Source: Shewanella khirikhana (lineage in GTDB: Bacteria; Pseudomonadota; Gammaproteobacteria; Enterobacterales; Shewanellaceae). Taken from it: a DNA stretch of 64,000 bases. The notes beneath the pieces were generated by a model, which was not told the origin of the DNA, did no database searches, and was given only the letters and a program-made list of their open reading frames with translations. Below are positions 1 to 7,918 of this stretch, one piece after another (position 1 is the stretch's first letter; the number at the start of each line of letters is the position of its first letter). The stretch lies in the NCBI RefSeq assembly GCF_003957745.1, contig NZ_CP020373.1:496001-560000 (forward strand), read 5' to 3'. The position numbers were made by a program, and so were the translations under genes.

Positions 1-357
1 GTTTGCTTGGCAGTGCAGCTGGTATCTGGGCTGTTTGCTACCGATGAAGTATTTACCGAAGGGCCTTTGGTGAGCATGGTCAGCAGCGATACTGCCTCCT
101 GGCTTACCTGGTTGCACAAGCGCAATTTCGATTTGCTGCTTATTCTCGCTGGCGTGCATGTGCTGGCAGTGCTGTGGCATCTGCTCAAGGGCGATAAGTT
201 ACTTGGCGCCATGGTGACCGGTCGCAGACGCCGTGACGAGATTAACGTGAACTCAGATATCAGCTTTGCGCCTTTGTGGAAAGCCGCCATCCTGTTGCTG
301 CTGGTGGCCTTGCCGGTGGCTTACTTGCTGCTGTGGCCGGCGATTCAGAGTTTGTGA
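1..357 (+). CDS. Cytochrome b561-family protein, C-terminal part (5' truncated)
   Basis: The reading frame is open from the first base of the window, so the start and the N-terminal helices lie outside. The visible ~118 residues contain a hydrophobic segment with two histidines (AGVHVLAVLWH), a basic stretch (TGRRRRDE) and a last C-terminal transmembrane helix. This is the pattern of the last part of the Ni-hydrogenase/b561-type di-heme cytochrome b, an inner-membrane electron carrier. A cytochrome c' gene converges on it from the other strand, and in Shewanella such b-type cytochromes often sit beside c-type partners. The exact electron donor and acceptor cannot be told. Family call is fairly sure, function is not. 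Confidence 0.7.
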   Translation, partial: VCLAVQLVSGLFATDEVFTEGPLVSMVSSDTASWLTWLHKRNFDLLLILAGVHVLAVLWHLLKGDKLLGAMVTGRRRRDEINVNSDISFAPLWKAAILLLLVALPVAYLLLWPAIQSL

Positions 358-374
358 GTACTGTTTTTCGCAAT

Positions 375-402
375 AAAAAAGCCTGCATTCGCAGGCTTTT
401 TT
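375..402. terminator. Bidirectional rho-independent terminator
   Basis: Perfect 6-bp stem GCCTGC/GCAGGC with a 4-nt loop, an A-tract on the left and a T-tract on the right. It can end both the cytochrome b gene (+) and the cytochrome c' gene (-). Confidence 0.85.
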
Positions 403-418
403 ATGTGACAACGTCAGA

Positions 419-862
419 TCAGTCTTTCTTGTAGTTGTCGTGGCAGCCTTTACAGCTCTTGCCTGTGTTCATAAAGGCCGCCTTGATGGCGTCCTTGTCA
501 CCACCTTGGGCGACTTCGGCAAGCTTGGCAGCGTTATTCTGGAATTCGGTCATGCGGCTGTCGAAGTCGGCCTTGTTTTCCCAAATTTTGGGCAGGGCTT
601 CGGTGTTGCCTTTGTCAGAACCATCGATAAAACCTTCGGCAGGCAGCTTTGACAGGGCGGCCACGTTGGCAGCGCGCTGTGCAAAAATCTCTGCGTTGAA
701 TTCCTTTTTGCCTTTCAGCATGGCGCCCATGTCACCGAATTGGTAAGCAATCAGACCGAAAGCTGACTCGCGGTAGTGGATGGCGTCGTCGGTGTTCTCA
801 AAGTTGTTCGCGGTGGCACTGAAGGCCAGCAGTGCGCTCAGGCAAAGCAGTGTTTTTTTCAT
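419..862 (-). CDS. Cytochrome c' (class II cytochrome c), periplasmic
   Basis: 147-residue protein with an N-terminal Sec signal peptide (MKKTLLCLSALLAFSATA, cut near residue 18). A single C-terminal haem-binding motif CKGCH lies at residues 137-141, the usual place for class II cytochromes c. The mature length (~129 aa) and the helical, Ala/Lys-rich sequence fit cytochrome c', a four-helix-bundle mono-haem protein that binds NO or CO or carries electrons in the periplasm. The start at 862 was preferred to an upstream in-frame start at 925 because it begins the signal peptide. It converges on the cytochrome b gene and shares a terminator with it. Family call sure; physiological role not. Confidence 0.88.
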   Translation of the reverse strand: MKKTLLCLSALLAFSATANNFENTDDAIHYRESAFGLIAYQFGDMGAMLKGKKEFNAEIFAQRAANVAALSKLPAEGFIDGSDKGNTEALPKIWENKADFDSRMTEFQNNAAKLAEVAQGGDKDAIKAAFMNTGKSCKGCHDNYKKD

Positions 863-1049
863 TGTTATTCTTCCTTGTGCAGAATGATTCAAGGGATGAA
901 AGCGCACCATTCTACCCACAACCAAGGCAAACTAAACAGCGCAATTTGTTAGATTTTGTGTGATGCCGGAGTGAGCGCAGTGGAATTGTCTGTGGCGGGG
1001 GGGCTTGATACACTCTGGGCTGGTCACTACGCCGAAGCAAGAGGACATT

Positions 1050-1346
1050 ATGCGGGCATCCTGGAACCTGGTATTGGAGAAAATCCTGACTCACCCTGAC
1101 AAGGGCGAGCTGGTGACCCTGTTTCAACTCTTGCTGACTGAAGAAGAGCGCGGCGCGATTGCCGGCCGCTTAAAGGTGTTTCAGTTGCTGCTGGCAGGTG
1201 AGCTCAGTCAGCGCCAGATTGCCGCTGAATACCAGATAAGTATTGCCACCATCACCCGTTGCTCCAATTACCTGAAGCACATGAGCGACGACGAGCGCGC
1301 CGCCATTGCCAAGCTTATCGTGACCGATCCTGCCGATATTCGCTGA
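1050..1346 (+). CDS. trpR: Trp operon repressor
   Basis: 98-residue all-helical protein of the TrpR family. The core LTEEERGAI...LAGELSQRQIA...ISIATITRCSNYLK aligns with the helix-turn-helix and tryptophan-pocket region of E. coli TrpR (LTPDERE...GEMSQRELK...GIATITRGSN). TrpR binds L-tryptophan as corepressor and represses trp and aro promoters. The start at 1050 follows a GAGG ribosome binding site at 1041; an upstream in-frame start at 1005 has no such site. No terminator is visible before the convergent membrane-protein gene. The family's exchange of Gly for Cys in ITRCSN is noted but not unusual enough to doubt the call. Confidence 0.88.
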   Translation: MRASWNLVLEKILTHPDKGELVTLFQLLLTEEERGAIAGRLKVFQLLLAGELSQRQIAAEYQISIATITRCSNYLKHMSDDERAAIAKLIVTDPADIR

Positions 1347-1380
1347 CGCCAATAGTCTTACTGTCGTCAGCAGTGCCAGC

Positions 1381-1749
1381 TCAGGGGGTTGGTATCTGGT
1401 GGTGGCGGTAGTTGGCGCGGCTTGCCAACACGTAAAGACCGTAGGCCATCAAAGCCAGCGACGGCATTATGTGCCATCCGTTGCCACTCATTCCCAGTAA
1501 CAGCACGCTGAGCGCCAAACAGGCGAATGGAAAAAGCTCGTACATGAACTTGGGCAGACGACCTTTTTTGCGTTTGCGTGCAGGATCGGTGCGGCGGTTT
1601 TCCGAGCGCATGATATAGATGCGCGCCCCCATAAAAAACAGCAGCAATCCGGCGGCCAGGCTCAAAGTCGACTGATGCCAGATCAGGGTGATGGCCGCAG
1701 CCAGCATGCAGGCGTGGGGTAGGGGTTCGTAAAGGGCTCGACTCAACAT
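1381..1749 (-). CDS. Small inner-membrane protein of unknown function
   Basis: 122 residues with about four hydrophobic segments. The first pair spans roughly residues 12-45, then comes a strongly basic loop (NRRTDPARKRKKGR), then a second pair follows. The Arg/Lys-rich loop suggests it faces the cytoplasm. The start at 1749 has an AAGGAG site 7-8 nt upstream; a longer in-frame version to 1857 would run through the terminator of slyD and is rejected. I do not recognise a family. It lies 124 nt downstream of slyD on the same strand, separated by that terminator. Confidence 0.65.
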   Translation of the reverse strand: MLSRALYEPLPHACMLAAAITLIWHQSTLSLAAGLLLFFMGARIYIMRSENRRTDPARKRKKGRLPKFMYELFPFACLALSVLLLGMSGNGWHIMPSLALMAYGLYVLASRANYRHHQIPTP

Positions 1750-1808
1750 GGGACACTCCTTGTTGCGGGTTAAGTTGGCAATCCCTGCCAACAATGAGTT
1801 TACGCCAT

Positions 1809-1838
1809 AAAAAAAACACCGGCCAAAAAATGACCGGT
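1809..1838 (-). terminator. Rho-independent terminator of slyD
   Basis: On the minus strand, stem ACCGGTCA/TGGCCGGT (one G-U pair), a short loop, and a run of eight T. It lies 35 nt after the slyD stop. Confidence 0.8.
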
Positions 1839-1872
1839 ATTTTCGATGGATTTCCAACTAATGGTTGGCGCC

Positions 1873-2484
1873 TTAGCCCCGGCAGCCGCAACCACCGTTG
1901 CCATCACAGCCTGGCTTGGCTTCTTTTTCGTGGTCGTGTTCACAGTGACCGTGGTCGTGATCATGACCGCCACAGCAACCGCCTTCATCATGGTGATGGT
2001 GGTGACCGCCACAGCCGCCGTGGGCGTGGATATGGCCGTGGGCAACTTCTTCAGCGCTGGCTTCGCGTACATCAACCACTTCAACGTAGAAGGTCAGTGA
2101 TTGGCCGGCCAGCGGATGGTTACCGTCAACAATCACGCTGTTGTCCAGCACTTCGGTTACCTGAACCGGACGCTGACCCATTTCGGTTTCAGCGATAAAG
2201 CGCATGCCGGGCACTATGTCTTCGATGCCGCCGAAGGCTTCCAGTGGCACTTCCTGACGCAGACCGTCATGGTATGGACCGTAGGCCTGTTCGCAATCTA
2301 CGGTTACTTCCAGGTTTTCGCCGGCAGCTTTACCTTCCAGAGCGGACTCCAGACCAGGGATCAGATTCTCGGCACCGTGCAGGTACACCATGGGGTCGGC
2401 CTCAAAGGAACTTTCAATCAGCTGGTCTTGCTGATCGCTCAAGCGATAGTGGATGGTTACCGCGCTGTGCTTAGTGATCTTCAT
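1873..2484 (-). CDS. slyD: FKBP-type peptidyl-prolyl isomerase SlyD
   Basis: 203 residues. The N-terminal ~150 residues are an FKBP fold with the insert-in-flap chaperone domain of SlyD (HYRLSDQ, LIPGLESALEG, the AYGPYHD region, NHPLAGQ). The C-terminal ~50 residues are very rich in His and Cys (for example GGCGGHHHHHDEGGCC), the metal-binding tail that holds Ni(II) and other metals. SlyD is a cytoplasmic prolyl isomerase and chaperone that helps deliver nickel to hydrogenase, which Shewanella usually has. The start at 2484 (MKITKHS) matches the family; an upstream in-frame start at 2514 is not needed. A dedicated terminator follows. Confidence 0.95.
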   Translation of the reverse strand: MKITKHSAVTIHYRLSDQQDQLIESSFEADPMVYLHGAENLIPGLESALEGKAAGENLEVTVDCEQAYGPYHDGLRQEVPLEAFGGIEDIVPGMRFIAETEMGQRPVQVTEVLDNSVIVDGNHPLAGQSLTFYVEVVDVREASAEEVAHGHIHAHGGCGGHHHHHDEGGCCGGHDHDHGHCEHDHEKEAKPGCDGNGGCGCRG

Positions 2485-2907
2485 ACTGCCTCCATATACG
2501 CAATGTGGCGGCATAATACCCCGCTTTTCGGGGGCTGGCGATGATTTACATCAGTGATTGTTAACTTAAACGGCTTTTTTTACGTTTCTGCATTGTGGGG
2601 AATTTGGCTGCAGATCGGACTGTGCTCCAGGGGGCTGTGGGTTATCGGCTTCGAACCACAGTACAACCTAAATATAATCAATAAATTACCTATTTCCATG
2701 CGGCGTTCGTTAACCTTTACGTTAAGTGGGTTTAGCGCCAATCTTTTACGATAAAAACTGAAGTATTTTCATCTTAAGAAAGCAATGATTGCAGTATCTG
2801 AAATATTGTTGCCAATCTGTAAAAAATACTTGATTTCGGGGCTTGACAAGGATGGCTAAAACAAGCAATTCTGTGTCCACACCTTAATCAGGACGTGAAC
2901 TATTCAC
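2485..2907. other. Intergenic region between slyD and the thr leader
   Basis: 423 nt without a convincing gene. The left part holds the slyD promoter region. The middle is AT-rich, with a short imperfect inverted repeat (CTGTGG...CCACAG, about 2637-2661). Near the right end TTGACA at 2843-2848 is a perfect -35 hexamer; the best -10 at 17-18 nt spacing is poor (AATTCT), so it is only a tentative thr promoter. Confidence 0.4.
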
Positions 2908-2976
2908 ATGTATCAGCAGCTCGTAGTGACCACCATTATTACTACCACCACCATTACCATAATGGGGGCGGGCTGA
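2908..2976 (+). CDS. thrL: thr operon leader peptide
   Basis: 22-codon open frame MYQQLVV-TTIITTTTITI-MGAG. Eleven consecutive codons are all Thr (7) or Ile (4), the signature of the thr attenuation leader, which senses charged tRNA-Thr and tRNA-Ile. A terminator hairpin with a T-run follows at 3008-3036, then thrA. When Thr and Ile are plentiful the ribosome finishes the leader and the terminator forms; stalling favours an antiterminator. Too short for ordinary gene callers, but the codon pattern and position make it convincing. Confidence 0.93.
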   Translation: MYQQLVVTTIITTTTITIMGAG

Positions 2977-3007
2977 TTACACCCTGAAGAAAAATTCAAA
3001 ACAAAGG

Positions 3008-3036
3008 CCCGCTCCCCCAAAAGGAGCGGGTTTTTT
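3008..3036 (+). terminator. thr operon attenuator
   Basis: Perfect 8-bp stem CCCGCTCC/GGAGCGGG, 7-nt loop and six T, 31 nt after the thrL stop and 38 nt before thrA. This is the expected place for the transcription attenuator. Confidence 0.92.
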
Positions 3037-3073
3037 GTTTCTGGGGCAAGCGAGGCAGATTGGAGTAGCAAAG

Positions 3074-5539
3074 ATGAAAGTCATGAAGTTTGGGGGTACC
3101 TCGCTGGCCAACTGGCAGCGTTTCGAAATGGCGGCCAATATCGTCGCCGATGCGGCTAAAGCGTCTCAGGTGGCGGCCGTGTTGTCTGCACCCGCTACTG
3201 TAACCAACGGTTTGTTGGAAATGGTGGATGTGGCCGTGGCCGGCGGCGATTTTGAGGCCGTGCTGGGAAGGGTAAAGGGCGTGTTTGAGAGCCTGTTTGC
3301 CGATGCCTGTCGCCATCGTCCCAAGGTCTGTAGCAAGGCGCTGGCCGACGCGCTCGCATCTCAGGTCAGTGTCTGGCAAACCCGCTTGCAAGGGGTGTCG
3401 CTTTTGGGGGAGTGCCCTGATGGGGTGCGCGCTGAAATCGTGGTCTCCGGCGAGCGGCTGTCCACTGAGTTGATGGTTGCCCTGATGAATGCCGATGGCC
3501 CCGGCGCCGATAAGCTGGACCCCAGAGCCCTGTTTCTGGCCCATGGCACACCGCTGGAATCTGTGGTGGATATCGCTGTCAGTAAGCCAAGATTTAAGGC
3601 TCTGGCGCTGCAAAGTAAACGTGTGTGGGTAATGCCTGGCTTTACCGCCGCCGACGAGCAGGGCCGCACCGTGACCCTCGGGCGCAATGGCTCTGACTAT
3701 TCCGCCGCTGTGCTGGCCGCTTGCCTCGATGCCCAAAGCTGTGAGATCTGGACCGACGTGGATGGGGTGTACAACACCGACCCCCGGGTGGTTGCCGATG
3801 CCAAGCTGTTGTCGCAGCTCTCATATCAGGAGGCCATGGAGCTGTCTTACTTTGGCGCCAAGGTGCTGCACCCCAAGACCATAGCGCCCATCGCTCAGTT
3901 CCATATCCCTTGCTACATCAAAAACAGTTTTAATCCGTCGGCGCCGGGCACCCTGGTATCCAACGCCGCCGATGAGACCGGGCTGCAGGTAAAAGCCATC
4001 TCCAGCCTCGACAACCAAACCATGTTCGATGTGTCCGGCCCCGGCATGAAAGGCATGGTGGGTATGGCCAGCCGCACCCTGGGCGCCATCGCCCGTGCCG
4101 GTGTATCTGTGTCGCTTATCACCCAAAGCTCCTGTGAATACTCCATCAGCTTTTGCGTTTCCGGTAACGATGCTGCCAAGGTGAAATCGGCGCTGCAGCT
4201 CGAGTTTGAACTTGAACTCAAGAGCGAACTGCTTGAGCCGCTGGAGGCCCGTGACGGCCTGGCGATCGTGTCACTTATCGGCGATGGCATGCGCACCCAC
4301 AAGGGCGTAGCGGCCAAGTTTTTCTCGGCGCTGGCTCAGTCGGGCGTGAACATTGTTGCTATCGCCCAGGGCTCCTCTGAGCGCTCTATCTCTGCGGTGG
4401 TGGAGCAGCGCAAGGTACAGAATGCCATCGGCGCCTGTCATCAGCGCTTCTTCGATGTGCAGCAATATCTGGATGTGTTCCTGGTAGGCGCAGGTAATGT
4501 GGGCGCCGGACTGCTGGCACAGGTGAAGAACCAGGCCGAAGCGCTCAAAGAGCTGCATATCAGCATCCGTGTTTGTGGTATCGCCAATTCGCGCAAGATG
4601 CTGCTCGATGCGCGCGGCATTGACCTTGGCAATTGGCAGGGGCTGCTCGCTGACAGTGAAACCGATTGCGATCTGGGCGCCATGCTCTCGTGGGCCAAAG
4701 AAAAGCAGCTGCTGAATCCGGTGCTGGTGGACTGCACCTCGTCTTCAGCCGTAGCCGACCGATATCTTGAGGTGATGGAAGCGGGCATGCACGTGGTGAC
4801 GCCTAATAAGAAGGCCAATACCCGTGATTTGGATTACTACCGGGCGCTGCGCGAAGCGGCGCTCAGAAACAGACGTCAGTTCCTGTATGAGACCAACGTC
4901 GGCGCCGGATTGCCGGTTATCGATAATCTGAAAAAGCTGCTCTGCGCCGGTGATAAGTTGCACAGATTCAATGGCATACTCTCAGGTTCGCTGTCGTTTA
5001 TCTTTGGCAAGCTGGATGAGGGCATGAGCCTGTCGGAAGCGACCGGCATCGCCCGTGACAAATGCTTTACCGAGCCGGATCCAAGAGACGATCTCTCAGG
5101 TATGGATGTGGCCCGCAAGGTGCTTATTCTCGCCCGTGAGGTGGGAATGGAGCTTGAACTTGAGGATGTGGTGGTGGATTCGGTGCTGCCAGCCACTTTC
5201 GATGCCAGCGGCGATGTAAATACTTTTATGGCGAATCTGCCCAAGGCGGACGCCGAGATTGCCGCTATGGTGGAAAATGCCCGCAGCGAGGGCAAGGTGC
5301 TGCGCTACGTGGGGCAAATCGATGAGTCAGGCTGCCGGGTGAGCATTCAGGCTGTTGGGCCTGAGGACCCACTTTTCAGCGTGAAAGGCGGCGAGAATGC
5401 GCTCGCCTTCTATAGCCGTTACTATCAACCTATTCCGTTTGTTCTGCGGGGATATGGTGCGGGTACTGATGTGACTGCGGCCGGCGCCTTTGCCGATTTG
5501 CTGCGTACCCTGAACTGGACCCGTGAGGTGAGTTTATGA
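3074..5539 (+). CDS. thrA: Bifunctional aspartokinase I / homoserine dehydrogenase I
   Basis: 821 residues, the usual length of ThrA. The N-terminal half is aspartokinase (KFGGTS at residues 5-10; WTDVDGVYNTDPR near 230). Two ACT-type regulatory segments follow at about 310-460, then a homoserine dehydrogenase with its NAD(P)-binding loop VGAGNVGAG at about 470. It catalyses the first and third steps from aspartate to threonine, with feedback inhibition by threonine expected. The start at 3074 has GGAG about 10 nt upstream; a longer frame from 3035 would overlap the attenuator. Its stop overlaps the thrB start (ATGA), showing translational coupling. Confidence 0.97.
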   Translation: MKVMKFGGTSLANWQRFEMAANIVADAAKASQVAAVLSAPATVTNGLLEMVDVAVAGGDFEAVLGRVKGVFESLFADACRHRPKVCSKALADALASQVSVWQTRLQGVSLLGECPDGVRAEIVVSGERLSTELMVALMNADGPGADKLDPRALFLAHGTPLESVVDIAVSKPRFKALALQSKRVWVMPGFTAADEQGRTVTLGRNGSDYSAAVLAACLDAQSCEIWTDVDGVYNTDPRVVADAKLLSQLSYQEAMELSYFGAKVLHPKTIAPIAQFHIPCYIKNSFNPSAPGTLVSNAADETGLQVKAISSLDNQTMFDVSGPGMKGMVGMASRTLGAIARAGVSVSLITQSSCEYSISFCVSGNDAAKVKSALQLEFELELKSELLEPLEARDGLAIVSLIGDGMRTHKGVAAKFFSALAQSGVNIVAIAQGSSERSISAVVEQRKVQNAIGACHQRFFDVQQYLDVFLVGAGNVGAGLLAQVKNQAEALKELHISIRVCGIANSRKMLLDARGIDLGNWQGLLADSETDCDLGAMLSWAKEKQLLNPVLVDCTSSSAVADRYLEVMEAGMHVVTPNKKANTRDLDYYRALREAALRNRRQFLYETNVGAGLPVIDNLKKLLCAGDKLHRFNGILSGSLSFIFGKLDEGMSLSEATGIARDKCFTEPDPRDDLSGMDVARKVLILAREVGMELELEDVVVDSVLPATFDASGDVNTFMANLPKADAEIAAMVENARSEGKVLRYVGQIDESGCRVSIQAVGPEDPLFSVKGGENALAFYSRYYQPIPFVLRGYGAGTDVTAAGAFADLLRTLNWTREVSL

Positions 5540-6480
5540 GTTTGACCGTGTATGCCCCGGCCTCCATGGGCAATGTGGGCGTAGGATTCGATTTGCTCGG
5601 TGCGGCGCTGGCGCCCATCGATGGCAATTTGCTCGGCGACAGAGTGATGATAACCAGGGCCGATGCTGGCCTCGCCCTGAATACCACAGGTGTTTGGGCC
5701 CATAAGCTGCCAGCCAATCCAGAAGAGAACATAGTGTGGCAGTGCGCCGAGTTCTTTTTGCAGCGGCTGGGGAAAGAAGAGCAGGGCATCGCCCTGACGC
5801 TGGAGAAAAACCTGCCGGTTGGCAGTGGTCTTGGCTCCAGCGCCAGCTCTGTGGTGGCGGCACTTTATGCCCTGAATGAGTACTTCGACAAGCCGTTTGA
5901 TGAACAGGCGCTGCTGGCGCTGATGGGCGAATTTGAGGGCAAAATCAGCGGCTCGGTGCATTATGACAACGTGGCGCCATGTTATCTCGGTGGTATGCAG
6001 CTGATGCTGGATTTGCCCGGGCGGATCTGCGAGTCAATTCCCAGCTTCGAGCATTGGTATTGGGTGGTGGCTTATCCTGGGATTTCTCTGTCTACCGCCA
6101 AGATGCGGGCTTTGATGCCGGACAGCTACGACAAGTCGGTGGTTATCGATTTTGGTCGTCACCTGTCGGCCTTTGTGCACGCTTCGTATCGTCAGGACGA
6201 AGCGCTGGCGCTGGCGGTACTCAAGGATGTGCTGGCCGAGCCATACCGTGCGCCCGCTATCCCAGGGTATGTTGAGGCGCGCGAGGCGCTGGCACAGCTT
6301 GGCATGCTGACCAGCGGCATTTCCGGCAGCGGCCCAACACTCTTTTCTGTGACCTCCAGCCTCGAGACCGCCGAAGCGGCCAAGGCCTGGCTGGAAGCCA
6401 ACTATCTTTCTGAGGGCGGATTTGCCCATGTGTGCCGTCTGGATATGCAGGGCACCCGAGTCGTAGCGAGCGAAGGTTAA
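5536..6480 (+). CDS. thrB: Homoserine kinase
   Basis: 314-residue GHMP-family kinase. The N-terminal YAPASMGNVGVGFD and the phosphate-binding loop LPVGSGLGSSASS are both present, and the C-terminal SGSGPT motif is typical of the family. It phosphorylates L-homoserine with ATP in the cytoplasm, the fourth step of threonine synthesis. Its ATG overlaps the thrA stop by 4 nt, and thrC follows after 9 nt, so the three form one attenuated operon. Confidence 0.97.
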   Translation: MSLTVYAPASMGNVGVGFDLLGAALAPIDGNLLGDRVMITRADAGLALNTTGVWAHKLPANPEENIVWQCAEFFLQRLGKEEQGIALTLEKNLPVGSGLGSSASSVVAALYALNEYFDKPFDEQALLALMGEFEGKISGSVHYDNVAPCYLGGMQLMLDLPGRICESIPSFEHWYWVVAYPGISLSTAKMRALMPDSYDKSVVIDFGRHLSAFVHASYRQDEALALAVLKDVLAEPYRAPAIPGYVEAREALAQLGMLTSGISGSGPTLFSVTSSLETAEAAKAWLEANYLSEGGFAHVCRLDMQGTRVVASEG

Positions 6481-6489
6481 GGATACGCA

Positions 6490-7776
6490 ATGGAACTTTA
6501 CAATCTTAAACATCCCGATGAGCGGGTGAGTTTTTCCCAGGCGGTAAAGCTGGGGCTTGGCAAAGACCGCGGGCTGTTTTTCCCAACCCACATTCCTGAG
6601 CTGGACGACGTTGAAGCCCTGCTGGCTTTGCCCTTTGCTGAGCGCAGCAAAAAGGTGCTGGGCGCCTGGCTTGCCGACGAACTGGGTCAAGAGGCGGTAG
6701 ATGGGCTGGTCGACAAGGCCTTTACCTTCCCGGCGCCGCTGGTGAAGGTGGATGACAGCCGATACAGTCTGGAGCTGTTCCACGGCCCGACGCTGGCGTT
6801 TAAAGACTTTGGCGCCCGCTTTATGGCCCAGTGCCTGAACGTGCTTGCCGGTGATGAGCGGTTGACCATTCTTACTGCCACTTCCGGCGATACCGGCGCT
6901 GCCGTGGCCGATGCCTTCTATGGTCTGGATAAGGTGCAGGTGTGTGTGCTTTACCCCAAGGGCAAAATCAGCCTGCTGCAGGAAAAGATGTTCACCACCT
7001 TGGGTAACAACATCCATACGGTGGCGGTTGAATCTGATTTCGATGCCTGTCAGGCGTTGGTGAAACAGGCATTTGATGATGCCGATGTGCGCGAAGGGCT
7101 GCACCTTAATTCGGCTAACTCTATCAATATCAGCCGTTTGCTGGCGCAAATCTGTTATTACTTCGAGGCCGTGGCCCAATATCGTAAGCAGCACGCTGAT
7201 GCGCCTGTGATTGCTGTGCCCAGTGGCAACTTCGGAAACCTTACGGCGGGCTTCTTTGCCAAGGCCATGGGGCTGCCGGTGAAGCGTTTTGTTGCTGCCA
7301 CCAACAGCAACGACACTGTGCCCCGTTATCTGGCAAGTGCAAGTTGGCAGGTCAACCCAACTGTGGCCACCATGTCCAACGCTATGGATGTGGCCGATCC
7401 CAGCAACTGGCCCCGTGTGGAAGCCATTGCCAAGGCCATGGGTTGGTCGCTGAGTGAGGTTGTTGGTGAGGCGCTGACGGAAGCCGAAACCAGTTCATCA
7501 CTCAAGGTGCTGCATGCGCAGGGCTATTTGTCTGAGCCCCATGCGGCCATCGCCGCCGAGGCGCTTAATCGTCAGCTTGGTGAAGGCGAGCGCGGTATCT
7601 TCCTTGCCACTGCCCATCCGGCCAAATTCAAGGATGTGGTCGACCGCGAGCTGTCGCTGAAGCTGCCGCTGCCCGCCGAACTGGCGGCGGTGGAGCACAA
7701 GCCTGTGCTGTCTGCCGAACTTAAGCCGGATTTTGCTGCGCTCAAGGGCCATTTGTTTGCCGTGCTGCGTCAGTAA
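6490..7776 (+). CDS. thrC: Threonine synthase
   Basis: 428-residue PLP enzyme that converts O-phosphohomoserine to threonine and phosphate. The pyridoxal-phosphate lysine lies in LAFKDFGARFM (about residue 100), and the LTATSGDTGAAVA and AVPSGNFGNL segments bind the cofactor phosphate and the substrate. The length fits the enterobacterial-type enzyme. An AAGGA site precedes the start. Last gene of thrLABC; a strong terminator follows. Confidence 0.97.
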   Translation: MELYNLKHPDERVSFSQAVKLGLGKDRGLFFPTHIPELDDVEALLALPFAERSKKVLGAWLADELGQEAVDGLVDKAFTFPAPLVKVDDSRYSLELFHGPTLAFKDFGARFMAQCLNVLAGDERLTILTATSGDTGAAVADAFYGLDKVQVCVLYPKGKISLLQEKMFTTLGNNIHTVAVESDFDACQALVKQAFDDADVREGLHLNSANSINISRLLAQICYYFEAVAQYRKQHADAPVIAVPSGNFGNLTAGFFAKAMGLPVKRFVAATNSNDTVPRYLASASWQVNPTVATMSNAMDVADPSNWPRVEAIAKAMGWSLSEVVGEALTEAETSSSLKVLHAQGYLSEPHAAIAAEALNRQLGEGERGIFLATAHPAKFKDVVDRELSLKLPLPAELAAVEHKPVLSAELKPDFAALKGHLFAVLRQ

Positions 7777-7800
7777 CCGTGCTCAACATCTTTAATCAAA

Positions 7801-7824
7801 AGGAGGCTGCGGCCTCCTTTTTTC
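7801..7824 (+). terminator. Rho-independent terminator of thrABC
   Basis: Perfect 7-bp stem AGGAGGC/GCCTCCT with a 4-nt loop and a T-run, 24 nt after the thrC stop. Confidence 0.92.
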
Positions 7825-7918
7825 ATGGATATTTTTATCGGATACAGAACCTTGTTCTGCAAAGCGGCAGAAGTTGACTAAGCTTTAAATCAAAGAAGGT
7901 TAACAGGAAACGACTGGA

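Noticed and set aside
1800..2198. Long open frames opposite slyD
   Set aside because: They are the antisense reading of the His/Cys-rich SlyD tail and have no binding sites or family match.
2554..2754. 66-residue plus-strand open frame between slyD and the thr leader
   Set aside because: Begins with ATT/TTG-like start region without a clear binding site, in AT-rich promoter sequence; no family resemblance.
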